A DNA stretch of 64,000 nt from Vibrio palustris (GTDB lineage: Bacteria; Pseudomonadota; Gammaproteobacteria; Enterobacterales; Vibrionaceae), in the NCBI RefSeq assembly GCF_024346995.1, contig NZ_AP024887.1, positions 186,001 through 250,000 of the forward strand. The letters are read 5' to 3'. This document shows, in pieces, positions 55,756 to 64,000 of this stretch. Positions within the stretch are counted from its first letter, which is position 1. The number at the start of each line of letters is the position of its first letter. Under the pieces are notes generated by a model. The model was not told where the DNA came from. It searched no databases and was given only the letters and a program-made list of their open reading frames with translations. The position numbers and the translations under genes were made by a program.

Positions 55756-55784
55756 TTTCTTAATTTCATAGCCGTAAGGCTATT

Positions 55785-55815
55785 GGCTGGTGGTTAATTA
55801 ACCACCGGCCTTTTT
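55785..55815 (+). terminator. Attenuator between rplL and rpoB
   Basis: GGCTGGTGGTTAA and TTAACCACCGGCC pair almost without a loop, followed by five Ts. In E. coli a partial terminator here lowers rpoBC expression relative to the ribosomal genes; this one fits the same role. Confidence 0.85.
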
Positions 55816-55998
55816 GCGCTGTAGGGTATTGGTGAGTTTTCCTGCTGTTTAGATACCGATATCCATGCAAAACACGATCTATTCCTTCGAAATAAGTCGT
55901 TACTACAATAAACAGCCAATAGTTACTGTCCCAACCCTTTGCGATAATATTGTTTAGGCGGACAGTTTGGGTCACTTATCAGCGAGCTGAGGAACCCC

Positions 55999-58900
55999 AT
56001 GGTTTACTCTTATACCGAGAAAAAGCGCATCCGTAAGGACTTTGGTACGCGTCCACAAGTATTGGACGTCCCATACCTGCTATCGATCCAGCTCGATTCT
56101 TTCGAAAAGTTCATCGAACAGGATCCTGAAGGACAATACGGTCTTGAAGCCGCTTTTCGTTCTGTATTTTCAATTCAGAGCTATAACGGCAATTCAGAGC
56201 TGCAATACGTTAGCTACCGTCTTGGTGAGCCAGTATTTGACGTTAAAGAATGTCAAATCCGCGGCGTAACTTACTCAAAACCATTACGCGTTAAACTGCG
56301 CTTAGTGATTTTTGATAAAGACGCGCCAGCAGGTACTGTCAAAGATATTAAAGAACAAGAAGTCTACATGGGTGAAATTCCACTCATGACTGAAAATGGT
56401 ACCTTCGTAATCAATGGTACTGAGAGGGTTATCGTATCCCAGCTGCACCGAAGCCCCGGCGTGTTCTTCGACAGCGATAAGGGTAAGACCCACTCATCAG
56501 GTAAAGTTCTTTATAACGCACGTGTAATTCCTTACCGTGGTTCATGGTTGGATTTCGAATTCGACCCTAAAGACAACCTGTACGTACGTATTGACCGCCG
56601 TCGTAAGCTGCCTGCATCAATCATCTTACGCGCTCTTGGTAAGTCTACTGAAGAGATTTTGGGCCTATTCTTCGAGAAAATTAATTTCGAAGTGAAAGAC
56701 CAAACGCTTTACATGGAACTTGTACCAGAACGTCTACGTGGTGAAACTGCTTCTTTTGACATCGAATCCGATGGCAAAGTTTATGTTGAGCAAGGTCGCC
56801 GTGTTACAGCACGTCACATCCGTCAATTAGAAAAAGATGGCGTTCAGTTCATTGATGTACCAGTTGAGTACATTGTGGGCAAAGTGTCTTCTAGAGATTA
56901 CATTGACGAAGCAACGGGTGAAGTTATCGTTGCAGCGAACCAAGAGTTAACGCTTGAGTCGCTAGCTAATCTGTCACAAGCAGGTTACAAAAAACTTGAA
57001 GTTCTCTTTACGAACGATTTAGATCACGGTCCATTCATGTCTGACACATTACGTGTCGACAGCACAACAGACCGTATCTCGGCGCTGGTAGAAATCTACC
57101 GTATGATGCGTCCTGGCGAGCCGCCAACAAAAGAAGCGGCTGAAGCCTTATTCGAAAGTCTGTTCTTCTCTGAAGAGCGTTACGACTTATCGATCGTCGG
57201 TCGTATGAAGTTTAACAGCTCTATCGGTCGTGAAGACGCTGGTGAGCAAGGCACTCTTGACGAAACAGATATCGTCGAAGTGATGAAGAAACTCATTTCT
57301 ATCCGTAACGGCATCGGTGAGGTGGACGATATCGACCACCTAGGTAACCGTCGTATCCGTAGCGTGGGCGAAATGGCAGAAAACCAATTCCGTGTTGGTC
57401 TAGTACGTGTTGAACGCGCTGTGAAAGAACGTCTAAGCTTGGGCGATCTTGATAACGTGATGCCACAAGACTTGATTAACGCGAAGCCGATTTCTGCAGC
57501 AGTTAAAGAATTCTTTGGCTCTTCACAGCTGTCTCAGTTTATGGACCAAAACAACCCACTATCAGAAGTGACGCACAAACGTCGTATTTCTGCTTTGGGT
57601 CCAGGTGGTCTAACTCGTGAGCGTGCTGGTTTTGAAGTTCGAGATGTACACGTAACGCACTATGGTCGTTTGTGTCCGATCGAAACGCCGGAAGGTCCAA
57701 ACATCGGTTTGATCAACTCACTTTCAGCCTTTGCACGTTGTAATGAATATGGTTTCTTAGAAACACCATATCGTCGTGTTATTGATGGTGTAGTAACTGA
57801 AGAGATTGACTACTTGTCAGCGATTCAGGAAGGTCAATTTGTTATCGCTCAGGCGAACGCACACTTGACCGAAGATCTGACTTTCGCTGATGAGCTTATC
57901 ACTGCTCGTCAACGTGGTGAATCGGGTCTTCACCCGCGCGAACATGTTAACTACATGGACGTTGCAACGAACCAAGTTGTATCGGTAGCGGCATCTTTGA
58001 TTCCGTTCCTAGAGCACGATGATGCTAACCGTGCCTTGATGGGTGCGAACATGCAGCGTCAGGCCGTACCGACAGTTGTGGCTGATAAGCCACTAGTAGG
58101 TACTGGTATTGAGCGTAACGTAGCCGTTGACTCAGGTGTCACTGTGGTTGCTGCACGTGGTGGTGTTATCCAGTCTGTGGATGCGTCACGTATCGTGGTT
58201 AAAGTAAATGAAGAAGAACTGATTCCAGGCGAAGCAGGTATCGACATTTACAGCTTGATTAAATACACACGTTCAAACCAGAACACCTGTATTAACCAGC
58301 GCCCATGTGTTATGCCAAATGAGCCAATTTCACGTGGCGATGTACTGGCCGATGGTCCTTCTACCGATTTAGGTGAACTTGCGCTTGGTCAAAACATGCG
58401 TATCGCGTTCATGCCTTGGAACGGTTACAACTTTGAGGATTCTATTTTAGTTTCTGAAAATGTTGTTAAAGAAGATCGCTTTACTACGATCCATATTCAA
58501 GAGTTATCTTGTGTGGCACGTGATACTAAGCTAGGTGCAGAGGAAGTGACAGCTGACATTCCAAACGTGGGTGAAGCGGCACTGTCTAAACTGGACGAGT
58601 CAGGTATCGTATACATCGGTGCAGAAGTTAAGGGTGGTGACATCCTAGTGGGTAAAGTGACGCCTAAAGGCGAAACACAGCTCACTCCAGAAGAGAAGCT
58701 TTTGCGAGCCATCTTTGGTGAAAAAGCTTCAGATGTGAAAGACACGTCACAACGTGTTCCTAACTCAGTATCTGGTACGGTTATTGATGTACAAGTCTTT
58801 ACTCGCGATGGCGTAGAGAAAGACAAGCGTGCACTTGAAATCGAACAGATGCAGCTTAAAGAAGCGAAAAAAGACCTAACAGAAGAGTTCCAAATTCTTG

Positions 58901-60027
58901 AAGGCGGTCTATTAGCTCGAGTTCGTACCTTGCTAATCAATAGCGGTATGAGCGAAGAGAAAGTAGCAAGCATCGAACCGAAGAAATTGCTAGAGCAAAC
59001 TTTTGAAGACGATGAGCTACAATCTCAGCTTGAACAGCTAGCTGAACAGTTTGATGAGTTACGTGCTGAATTTGATAAGAAATTTGAAGTTAAGCGTCGT
59101 AAGATCACTCAAGGTGATGATCTTGCTCCTGGTGTACTGAAAATCGTTAAAGTTTACTTGGCTGTGAAGCGTCGCATTCAGCCGGGTGATAAGATGGCCG
59201 GTCGTCACGGTAACAAAGGTGTTATTTCTAAGATTAACCCAATCGAAGATATGCCTTACGATGAAAGCGGAACGCCAGTTGATATCGTGTTGAACCCATT
59301 GGGTGTACCATCACGTATGAACATCGGTCAGATTCTTGAAGTTCACTTAGGTGCTGCAGCGAAAGGCATTGGTGACAAGATCAACCGTATGGTGAAAGAG
59401 CAGCAAGAGCTAGGGAAACTACGTGATTTCCTACAGCAAGTTTACAACTTAGGCGAGACTCGCCAGAAAGTAGACATTGCAAGCTTGTCGGATGATGAAG
59501 TGCGTACATTGGTGAAAAACCTACGTGGTGGTTTACCGATCGCAACACCTGTCTTCGATGGTGCTTCTGAGCCAAACATCAAAGAACTATTGAAACTGGC
59601 TGATTTACCAGAATCAGGTCAGATGACATTGTTCGATGGTCGTACTGGTGATGCCTTTGAGCGTCCTGTTACTGTCGGTTACATGTACATGCTGAAACTG
59701 AACCACTTGGTTGACGATAAGATGCACGCTCGTTCAACTGGTTCATACAGCTTGGTGACTCAGCAACCACTTGGTGGTAAAGCTCAGTTCGGTGGCCAGC
59801 GTTTCGGTGAGATGGAAGTATGGGCACTTGAAGCATACGGTGCAGCTTACACTCTACAAGAAATGTTGACGGTGAAATCCGATGACGTGAATGGTCGTAC
59901 TAAGATGTATAAAAATCTTGTTGACGGTAACCATTCTATGGAACCTGGCATGCCAGAATCGTTCAACGTATTGTTGAAAGAGATTCGCTCGCTAGGTATC
60001 AACATCGAGCTAGAAGACGAAGAGTAA
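55999..60027 (+). CDS. rpoB: RNA polymerase beta subunit
   Basis: A 1342-residue protein, the E. coli length. [28 protein letters not shown] is the start. The rifampicin region has [31 protein letters not shown] with no known resistance change visible. [23 protein letters not shown] text ([14 protein letters not shown]) and the C-terminal [28 protein letters not shown] are intact. rpoC follows after 98 bases. Confidence 0.99.
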   Translation: MVYSYTEKKRIRKDFGTRPQVLDVPYLLSIQLDSFEKFIEQDPEGQYGLEAAFRSVFSIQSYNGNSELQYVSYRLGEPVFDVKECQIRGVTYSKPLRVKLRLVIFDKDAPAGTVKDIKEQEVYMGEIPLMTENGTFVINGTERVIVSQLHRSPGVFFDSDKGKTHSSGKVLYNARVIPYRGSWLDFEFDPKDNLYVRIDRRRKLPASIILRALGKSTEEILGLFFEKINFEVKDQTLYMELVPERLRGETASFDIESDGKVYVEQGRRVTARHIRQLEKDGVQFIDVPVEYIVGKVSSRDYIDEATGEVIVAANQELTLESLANLSQAGYKKLEVLFTNDLDHGPFMSDTLRVDSTTDRISALVEIYRMMRPGEPPTKEAAEALFESLFFSEERYDLSIVGRMKFNSSIGREDAGEQGTLDETDIVEVMKKLISIRNGIGEVDDIDHLGNRRIRSVGEMAENQFRVGLVRVERAVKERLSLGDLDNVMPQDLINAKPISAAVKEFFGSSQLSQFMDQNNPLSEVTHKRRISALGPGGLTRERAGFEVRDVHVTHYGRLCPIETPEGPNIGLINSLSAFARCNEYGFLETPYRRVIDGVVTEEIDYLSAIQEGQFVIAQANAHLTEDLTFADELITARQRGESGLHPREHVNYMDVATNQVVSVAASLIPFLEHDDANRALMGANMQRQAVPTVVADKPLVGTGIERNVAVDSGVTVVAARGGVIQSVDASRIVVKVNEEELIPGEAGIDIYSLIKYTRSNQNTCINQRPCVMPNEPISRGDVLADGPSTDLGELALGQNMRIAFMPWNGYNFEDSILVSENVVKEDRFTTIHIQELSCVARDTKLGAEEVTADIPNVGEAALSKLDESGIVYIGAEVKGGDILVGKVTPKGETQLTPEEKLLRAIFGEKASDVKDTSQRVPNSVSGTVIDVQVFTRDGVEKDKRALEIEQMQLKEAKKDLTEEFQILEGGLLARVRTLLINSGMSEEKVASIEPKKLLEQTFEDDELQSQLEQLAEQFDELRAEFDKKFEVKRRKITQGDDLAPGVLKIVKVYLAVKRRIQPGDKMAGRHGNKGVISKINPIEDMPYDESGTPVDIVLNPLGVPSRMNIGQILEVHLGAAAKGIGDKINRMVKEQQELGKLRDFLQQVYNLGETRQKVDIASLSDDEVRTLVKNLRGGLPIATPVFDGASEPNIKELLKLADLPESGQMTLFDGRTGDAFERPVTVGYMYMLKLNHLVDDKMHARSTGSYSLVTQQPLGGKAQFGGQRFGEMEVWALEAYGAAYTLQEMLTVKSDDVNGRTKMYKNLVDGNHSMEPGMPESFNVLLKEIRSLGINIELEDEE

Positions 60028-60034
60028 ACTGTTT

Positions 60035-60055
60035 GGTTGCCTCATTGAGGCGACC
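60035..60055 (+). repeat. Hairpin after rpoB stop
   Basis: GGTTGCCTC and GAGGCGACC form a 9-bp stem with one G-U pair and a 3-base loop, just after the rpoB stop. Confidence 0.65.
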
Positions 60056-60073
60056 TTATTGGTTTTCGGTTGG

Positions 60074-60104
60074 AAGGTGCTTACTCTAGGGTAAGCTCCT
60101 TTTT
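60074..60104 (+). terminator. Terminator-like hairpin between rpoB and rpoC
   Basis: AAGGTGCTTAC and GTAAGCTCCTT pair with one T-T mismatch around a 6-base loop, followed by TTT. It lies just before the rpoC Shine-Dalgarno (CAGGAG). Confidence 0.55.
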
Positions 60105-60125
60105 AACTCCTTACAGGAGCTGATT

Positions 60126-63100
60126 GTGAAAGACTTATTAAACTTTCTAAAAGCACAGCATAAGACTGAAGAATTTGACGCGATCAAAATCGGTCTTTCT
60201 TCACCAGACATGATTCGTTCATGGTCTTTTGGTGAAGTGAAAAAACCTGAAACGATCAACTATCGTACGTTCAAACCTGAACGTGATGGTCTTTTCTGTG
60301 CGCGTATTTTTGGTCCAGTTAAAGACTACGAATGTCTTTGTGGAAAATATAAGCGCCTGAAACACCGTGGTGTGATCTGTGAGAAGTGTGGCGTTGAAGT
60401 TACACAGACTAAAGTTCGTCGTGAACGTATGGGTCACATCGAACTAGCATCTCCTGTTGCTCACATCTGGTTCCTTAAATCACTACCATCTCGTATCGGT
60501 CTATTAATGGATATGCCGCTACGTGACATCGAACGTGTTCTTTACTTCGAAATGTATGTAGTGACTGAGCCTGGCATGACTGACCTAGAAAAAGGTCAAA
60601 TGCTAACGGAAGAAGAATACCTAGATCGCCTAGAAGAGTGGGGCGATGAGTTTGCTGCTAAGATGGGTGCGGAAGCAGTTAAAGATCTGCTACGTGCGAT
60701 GGATTTGGCTCAAGAAGCTGAACTTATGCGTGAAGAGTTACAAACAACGAACTCAGAAACTAAGCGTAAGAAAATCACAAAACGTCTTAAATTGGTAGAA
60801 GCATTTGTTTCTTCTGGCAACAACCCGGAATGGATGATCTTAACTGTTCTTCCTGTTCTTCCGCCAGATCTTCGTCCGCTAGTACCTCTAGATGGCGGTC
60901 GTTTTGCAACGTCTGATTTGAACGATTTATATCGTCGTGTGATCAACCGTAACAACCGTTTGAAACGTTTACTAGAGCTAGCTGCTCCAGACATCATCGT
61001 ACGTAACGAAAAGCGTATGTTGCAAGAGTCTGTTGATGCGCTACTCGACAACGGTCGTCGTGGTCGTGCGATTACAGGTTCTAACAAGCGTCCTCTGAAA
61101 TCTCTTGCTGATATGATCAAGGGTAAACAAGGTCGTTTCCGTCAGAACTTGCTTGGTAAACGTGTAGACTATTCAGGTCGTTCAGTTATTACTGTTGGTC
61201 CTTACTTACGTCTGCACCAGTGTGGTCTTCCTAAGAAGATGGCACTTGAGCTATTTAAGCCATTTATCTACAGCAAACTTGAAGGCCGTGGTCTAGCGAC
61301 AACGATCAAAGCTGCGAAGAAAATGGTTGAGCGCGAAGAAGCCGTTGTTTGGGATATCTTGGATGATGTTATCCGTGAACACCCAGTGATGCTAAACCGT
61401 GCACCAACACTTCACCGTCTAGGTATCCAGGCATTTGAGCCGGTACTGATTGAAGGTAAAGCGATGCAGCTACACCCATTGGTGTGTGCGGCATATAACG
61501 CCGACTTCGATGGTGACCAAATGGCGGTACACGTACCGTTAACGTTGGAAGCTCAGTTAGAAGCTCGTACCTTGATGATGTCGACAAACAACATTCTGTC
61601 GCCAGCGTCAGGTGATCCGATCATCGTACCTTCTCAGGACGTTGTATTGGGTCTTTACTACATGACTCGCTCAAAAATTAACGACAAAGGCGAAGGTATG
61701 TACTTGGCCGGCCCAGAAGAGGCTGAAAAAGCATACCGTACTAAGTCTGCGACGTTGCATGCACGAGTGAAAGTACGTATTACTGAAACTGTCATTGATG
61801 ATGACGGTAACAGCACAACAGAAACCAAAATGGTCGATACGACTGTTGGTCGTGCAATGTTGTGGCAAATCGTACCAAAAGGTCTGCCTTACGAGATCAT
61901 CAACCAGAAGTTAGGTAAAAAGCAAATTTCTACCTTGCTGAACTCGGCTTATCGTAAGCTAGGTCTAAAAGATACGGTTATTTTTGCTGACCAAATCATG
62001 TACACAGGTTTTGCTTACGCAGCACTTTCTGGCGTATCTGTTGGTATCGACGATATGGTTGTACCAGATGCGAAATACACTGAAATTGCAGCAGCGGAAG
62101 AAGAAGTTCGTGAAATTCAAGAACAGTTCCAATCTGGTCTTGTAACTGCGGGTGAGCGCTACAACAAAGTTATCGATATTTGGGCATCAACCAATGATCG
62201 TGTTGCGAAAGCGATGATGACGAATCTATCGACTGAAATGGTAATTAACCGTGACGGTGACGAAGAAGAGCAAGAATCGTTTAACAGCATCTACATGATG
62301 GCCGACTCAGGTGCACGTGGTTCTGCAGCACAGATTCGTCAGCTGGCAGGTATGCGTGGTCTGATGGCACGTCCAGATGGCTCGATCATCGAAACGCCGA
62401 TCACTGCGAACTTTAAAGAAGGTCTAAACGTACTTCAGTACTTTATCTCAACGCACGGTGCTCGTAAGGGTCTTGCGGATACAGCATTGAAGACAGCGAA
62501 CTCAGGTTACTTGACTCGTCGTCTTGTTGACGTAGCTCAGGATGTTGTGATTACACAAACTGACTGTGGTACACCTGAAGGCGTTATCATGACTCCTCAT
62601 ATCGAGGGTGGTGATGTTAAAGTTGCGCTATCTGAGCTTGTGCTTGGTCGTGTTGTTGCTGAAGACGTTCTGATTCCTGGTACTGAAACTGTATTGCTGC
62701 CACGTAACACGCTTCTTGATGAGAAACTGTGTGAATTGTTGGACGAAAACTCAATTGACTGGGTGAAAGTACGTTCTGTTGTAACATGTGACGCTGACTT
62801 CGGTTGTTGTGCACTATGTTACGGTCGTGACTTGGCTCGTGGTCACTTGGTTAACCAAGGTGAATCTGTCGGTGTTATCGCTGCGCAGTCTATCGGTGAA
62901 CCGGGTACACAGCTTACCATGCGTACGTTCCACATCGGTGGTGCGGCATCAACGGCCGCAGCAGAAAACAGCATCAAAGCGAAGAACAACGGTTCTATCA
63001 AGCTGCATAATGCTAAGTACGTAATCAACAAAGATAAGAAACTTGTTATCACATCTCGTGCTTCTGAGTTGACTATCATTGATGAATTCGGCCGTACCAA

Positions 63101-64000
63101 AGAGAAGCACAAGCTTCCTTATGGTTCTCAGCTTAGTAAAGGTGAAAATGAAGCAGTGGCTGTTGGCGACCTAGTTGCAAACTGGGAAGCACACACATTG
63201 CCTATCATCACTGAAGTAGCGGGTCGTATCCAATATGTTGATATGATTGATGGTGTTACGGTTGCTCGTCAAACGGATGAACTGACTGGTCTTTCTTCAA
63301 GCGAAGTAACAGAGCCAGCCGCGCGTCCTTCAGCAGGTAAAGATATGCGTCCAGCTATCAAACTTGTTGATGAGCAAGGTAAAGATGTAATGATTCCTGG
63401 TACGGATATGCCAGCTCAATACTTCCTACCTGGTAAAGCGATCGTTAATATTGAAGATGGCGCGGAAGTAAGCGTGGGTGATACGTTATCTCGTATTCCT
63501 CAGAAATCTGGCGGAAACAAAGATATCACCGGTGGTCTTCCACGAGTGGCTGACTTGTTCGAAGCCCGTAAGCCGAAAGAACCTGCGATTCTTGCTGAAC
63601 ATACTGGTACAGTATCATTTGGTAAAGAAACGAAAGGCAAGCGTCGTCTTGTTATCACTCGCGATGGTGGTGATGCGTACGAAGAGATGATCCCTAAACA
63701 TCGTCAGTTGAACGTGTTCGAAGGTGAGCGTGTTGAACGTGGTGATGTTATTGCTGATGGTCCAGAGACTCCACATGATATTCTACGTCTACGTGGAATC
63801 CATGCGGTAACTCAGTACATCACTAACGAAGTGCAAGAAGTTTACCGTTTGCAAGGCGTTAAGATTAACGATAAGCACATCGAAACGATCGTTCGTCAGA
63901 TGTTGCGTAAGTGTACCATCACGCATGCTGGTGACTCTGAGTTCCTAGCAGGTGAACAGGTTGAATTCTCACAAGTTAAGATTTCTAACCGTAAACTAGA
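60126..64000 (+). CDS. rpoC: RNA polymerase beta' subunit (partial, runs off right edge)
   Basis: The start is a GTG at 60126, giving [38 protein letters not shown], with CAGGAG upstream. About 1291 codons are present, against 1407 in E. coli, so roughly the last tenth is missing. The N-terminal zinc site ([19 protein letters not shown]), the Mg-binding [12 protein letters not shown] with Asp460, 462 and 464, and the second zinc site ([15 protein letters not shown]) are all seen. It forms the polymerase core with rpoB, directly upstream. Confidence 0.98.
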   Translation, partial: MKDLLNFLKAQHKTEEFDAIKIGLSSPDMIRSWSFGEVKKPETINYRTFKPERDGLFCARIFGPVKDYECLCGKYKRLKHRGVICEKCGVEVTQTKVRRERMGHIELASPVAHIWFLKSLPSRIGLLMDMPLRDIERVLYFEMYVVTEPGMTDLEKGQMLTEEEYLDRLEEWGDEFAAKMGAEAVKDLLRAMDLAQEAELMREELQTTNSETKRKKITKRLKLVEAFVSSGNNPEWMILTVLPVLPPDLRPLVPLDGGRFATSDLNDLYRRVINRNNRLKRLLELAAPDIIVRNEKRMLQESVDALLDNGRRGRAITGSNKRPLKSLADMIKGKQGRFRQNLLGKRVDYSGRSVITVGPYLRLHQCGLPKKMALELFKPFIYSKLEGRGLATTIKAAKKMVEREEAVVWDILDDVIREHPVMLNRAPTLHRLGIQAFEPVLIEGKAMQLHPLVCAAYNADFDGDQMAVHVPLTLEAQLEARTLMMSTNNILSPASGDPIIVPSQDVVLGLYYMTRSKINDKGEGMYLAGPEEAEKAYRTKSATLHARVKVRITETVIDDDGNSTTETKMVDTTVGRAMLWQIVPKGLPYEIINQKLGKKQISTLLNSAYRKLGLKDTVIFADQIMYTGFAYAALSGVSVGIDDMVVPDAKYTEIAAAEEEVREIQEQFQSGLVTAGERYNKVIDIWASTNDRVAKAMMTNLSTEMVINRDGDEEEQESFNSIYMMADSGARGSAAQIRQLAGMRGLMARPDGSIIETPITANFKEGLNVLQYFISTHGARKGLADTALKTANSGYLTRRLVDVAQDVVITQTDCGTPEGVIMTPHIEGGDVKVALSELVLGRVVAEDVLIPGTETVLLPRNTLLDEKLCELLDENSIDWVKVRSVVTCDADFGCCALCYGRDLARGHLVNQGESVGVIAAQSIGEPGTQLTMRTFHIGGAASTAAAENSIKAKNNGSIKLHNAKYVINKDKKLVITSRASELTIIDEFGRTKEKHKLPYGSQLSKGENEAVAVGDLVANWEAHTLPIITEVAGRIQYVDMIDGVTVARQTDELTGLSSSEVTEPAARPSAGKDMRPAIKLVDEQGKDVMIPGTDMPAQYFLPGKAIVNIEDGAEVSVGDTLSRIPQKSGGNKDITGGLPRVADLFEARKPKEPAILAEHTGTVSFGKETKGKRRLVITRDGGDAYEEMIPKHRQLNVFEGERVERGDVIADGPETPHDILRLRGIHAVTQYITNEVQEVYRLQGVKINDKHIETIVRQMLRKCTITHAGDSEFLAGEQVEFSQVKISNRKL

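Noticed and set aside
55371..55769. A 132-codon Ser/Ala-rich open frame antisense to rplL
   Set aside because: It exactly mirrors the Ala-rich rplL gene; a codon-bias artefact.

Overview
The window is a stretch of gamma-proteobacterial core chromosome, almost certainly from the Vibrionaceae (Vibrio or a close relative). The rRNA operon has a Vibrio-like 16S. Gene orders shared with E. coli and Vibrio recur throughout: yjaG-hupA-yjaH-purDH-zntR, aroQ-accBC-yhdT-panF-prmA-dusB-fis, gppA-rhlB/trxA-rho, ubiD-fre, rrn, murB-birA-coaA, thrU-tyrU-glyT-thrT-tufB-secE-nusG-rplKAJL-rpoBC. The acs gene lies near a CrbS-type kinase. I see no phage, insertion sequence, CRISPR array or integron.

Layout. 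1-2.8 kb: a leftward set of exported proteins (three lipoproteins plus the start of a fourth exported protein). 3.0-4.3 kb: a uracil-DNA glycosylase family protein and yjaG. 4.4-9.5 kb: a beta-glucoside cassette (bglF PTS permease, bglG antiterminator, divergent bglA 6-phospho-beta-glucosidase) placed between yjaG and hupA. It has two RAT antiterminator sites, a CRP site and a LacI-family-like operator. 9.8-14.6 kb: hupA, yjaH, purH-purD with a PurR box, zntR. 14.9-17.6 kb: a sugar:H+ symporter, ogt, and a TPR-type secreted protein. 17.8-24.4 kb: fis, dusB, prmA, panF, yhdT, accC, accB, aroQ (leftward). 24.8-30.3 kb: acs, an HcaT-like transporter, and a STAC-PAS-HK-REC kinase without the transporter module of CrbS. 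30.4-35.1 kb: gppA, rhlB, trxA, rho. 35.2-39.1 kb: an unknown secreted protein, ubiD (with an internally duplicated C-terminal module), a [2Fe-2S] ferredoxin, fre. 39.2-45.1 kb: rRNA operon 16S-Ile-Ala-23S-5S-Asp with two promoters, boxA elements and RNase III processing stems. 45.3-50.2 kb: pssA, a GNAT acetyltransferase, murB-birA, coaA. 50.4-64 kb: four tRNAs, tufB, secE, nusG, the ribosomal stalk genes with an L10-type leader, rpoB, and rpoC running off the end.

Most of the window is housekeeping. The points that stand out are: (i) the regulatory DNA of the bgl cassette; (ii) the shortened CrbS-like kinase close to acs; (iii) UbiD, longer than E. coli UbiD because a segment of about 80-90 residues is repeated, followed by an overlapping ferredoxin gene and fre; (iv) the lipoprotein cluster at the left edge; (v) hairpin structures at rplA/rplJ and rpoB/rpoC. 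I found no convincing wholly new system. Assignments rest on reading the sequence and remembered family features; no database search was run.
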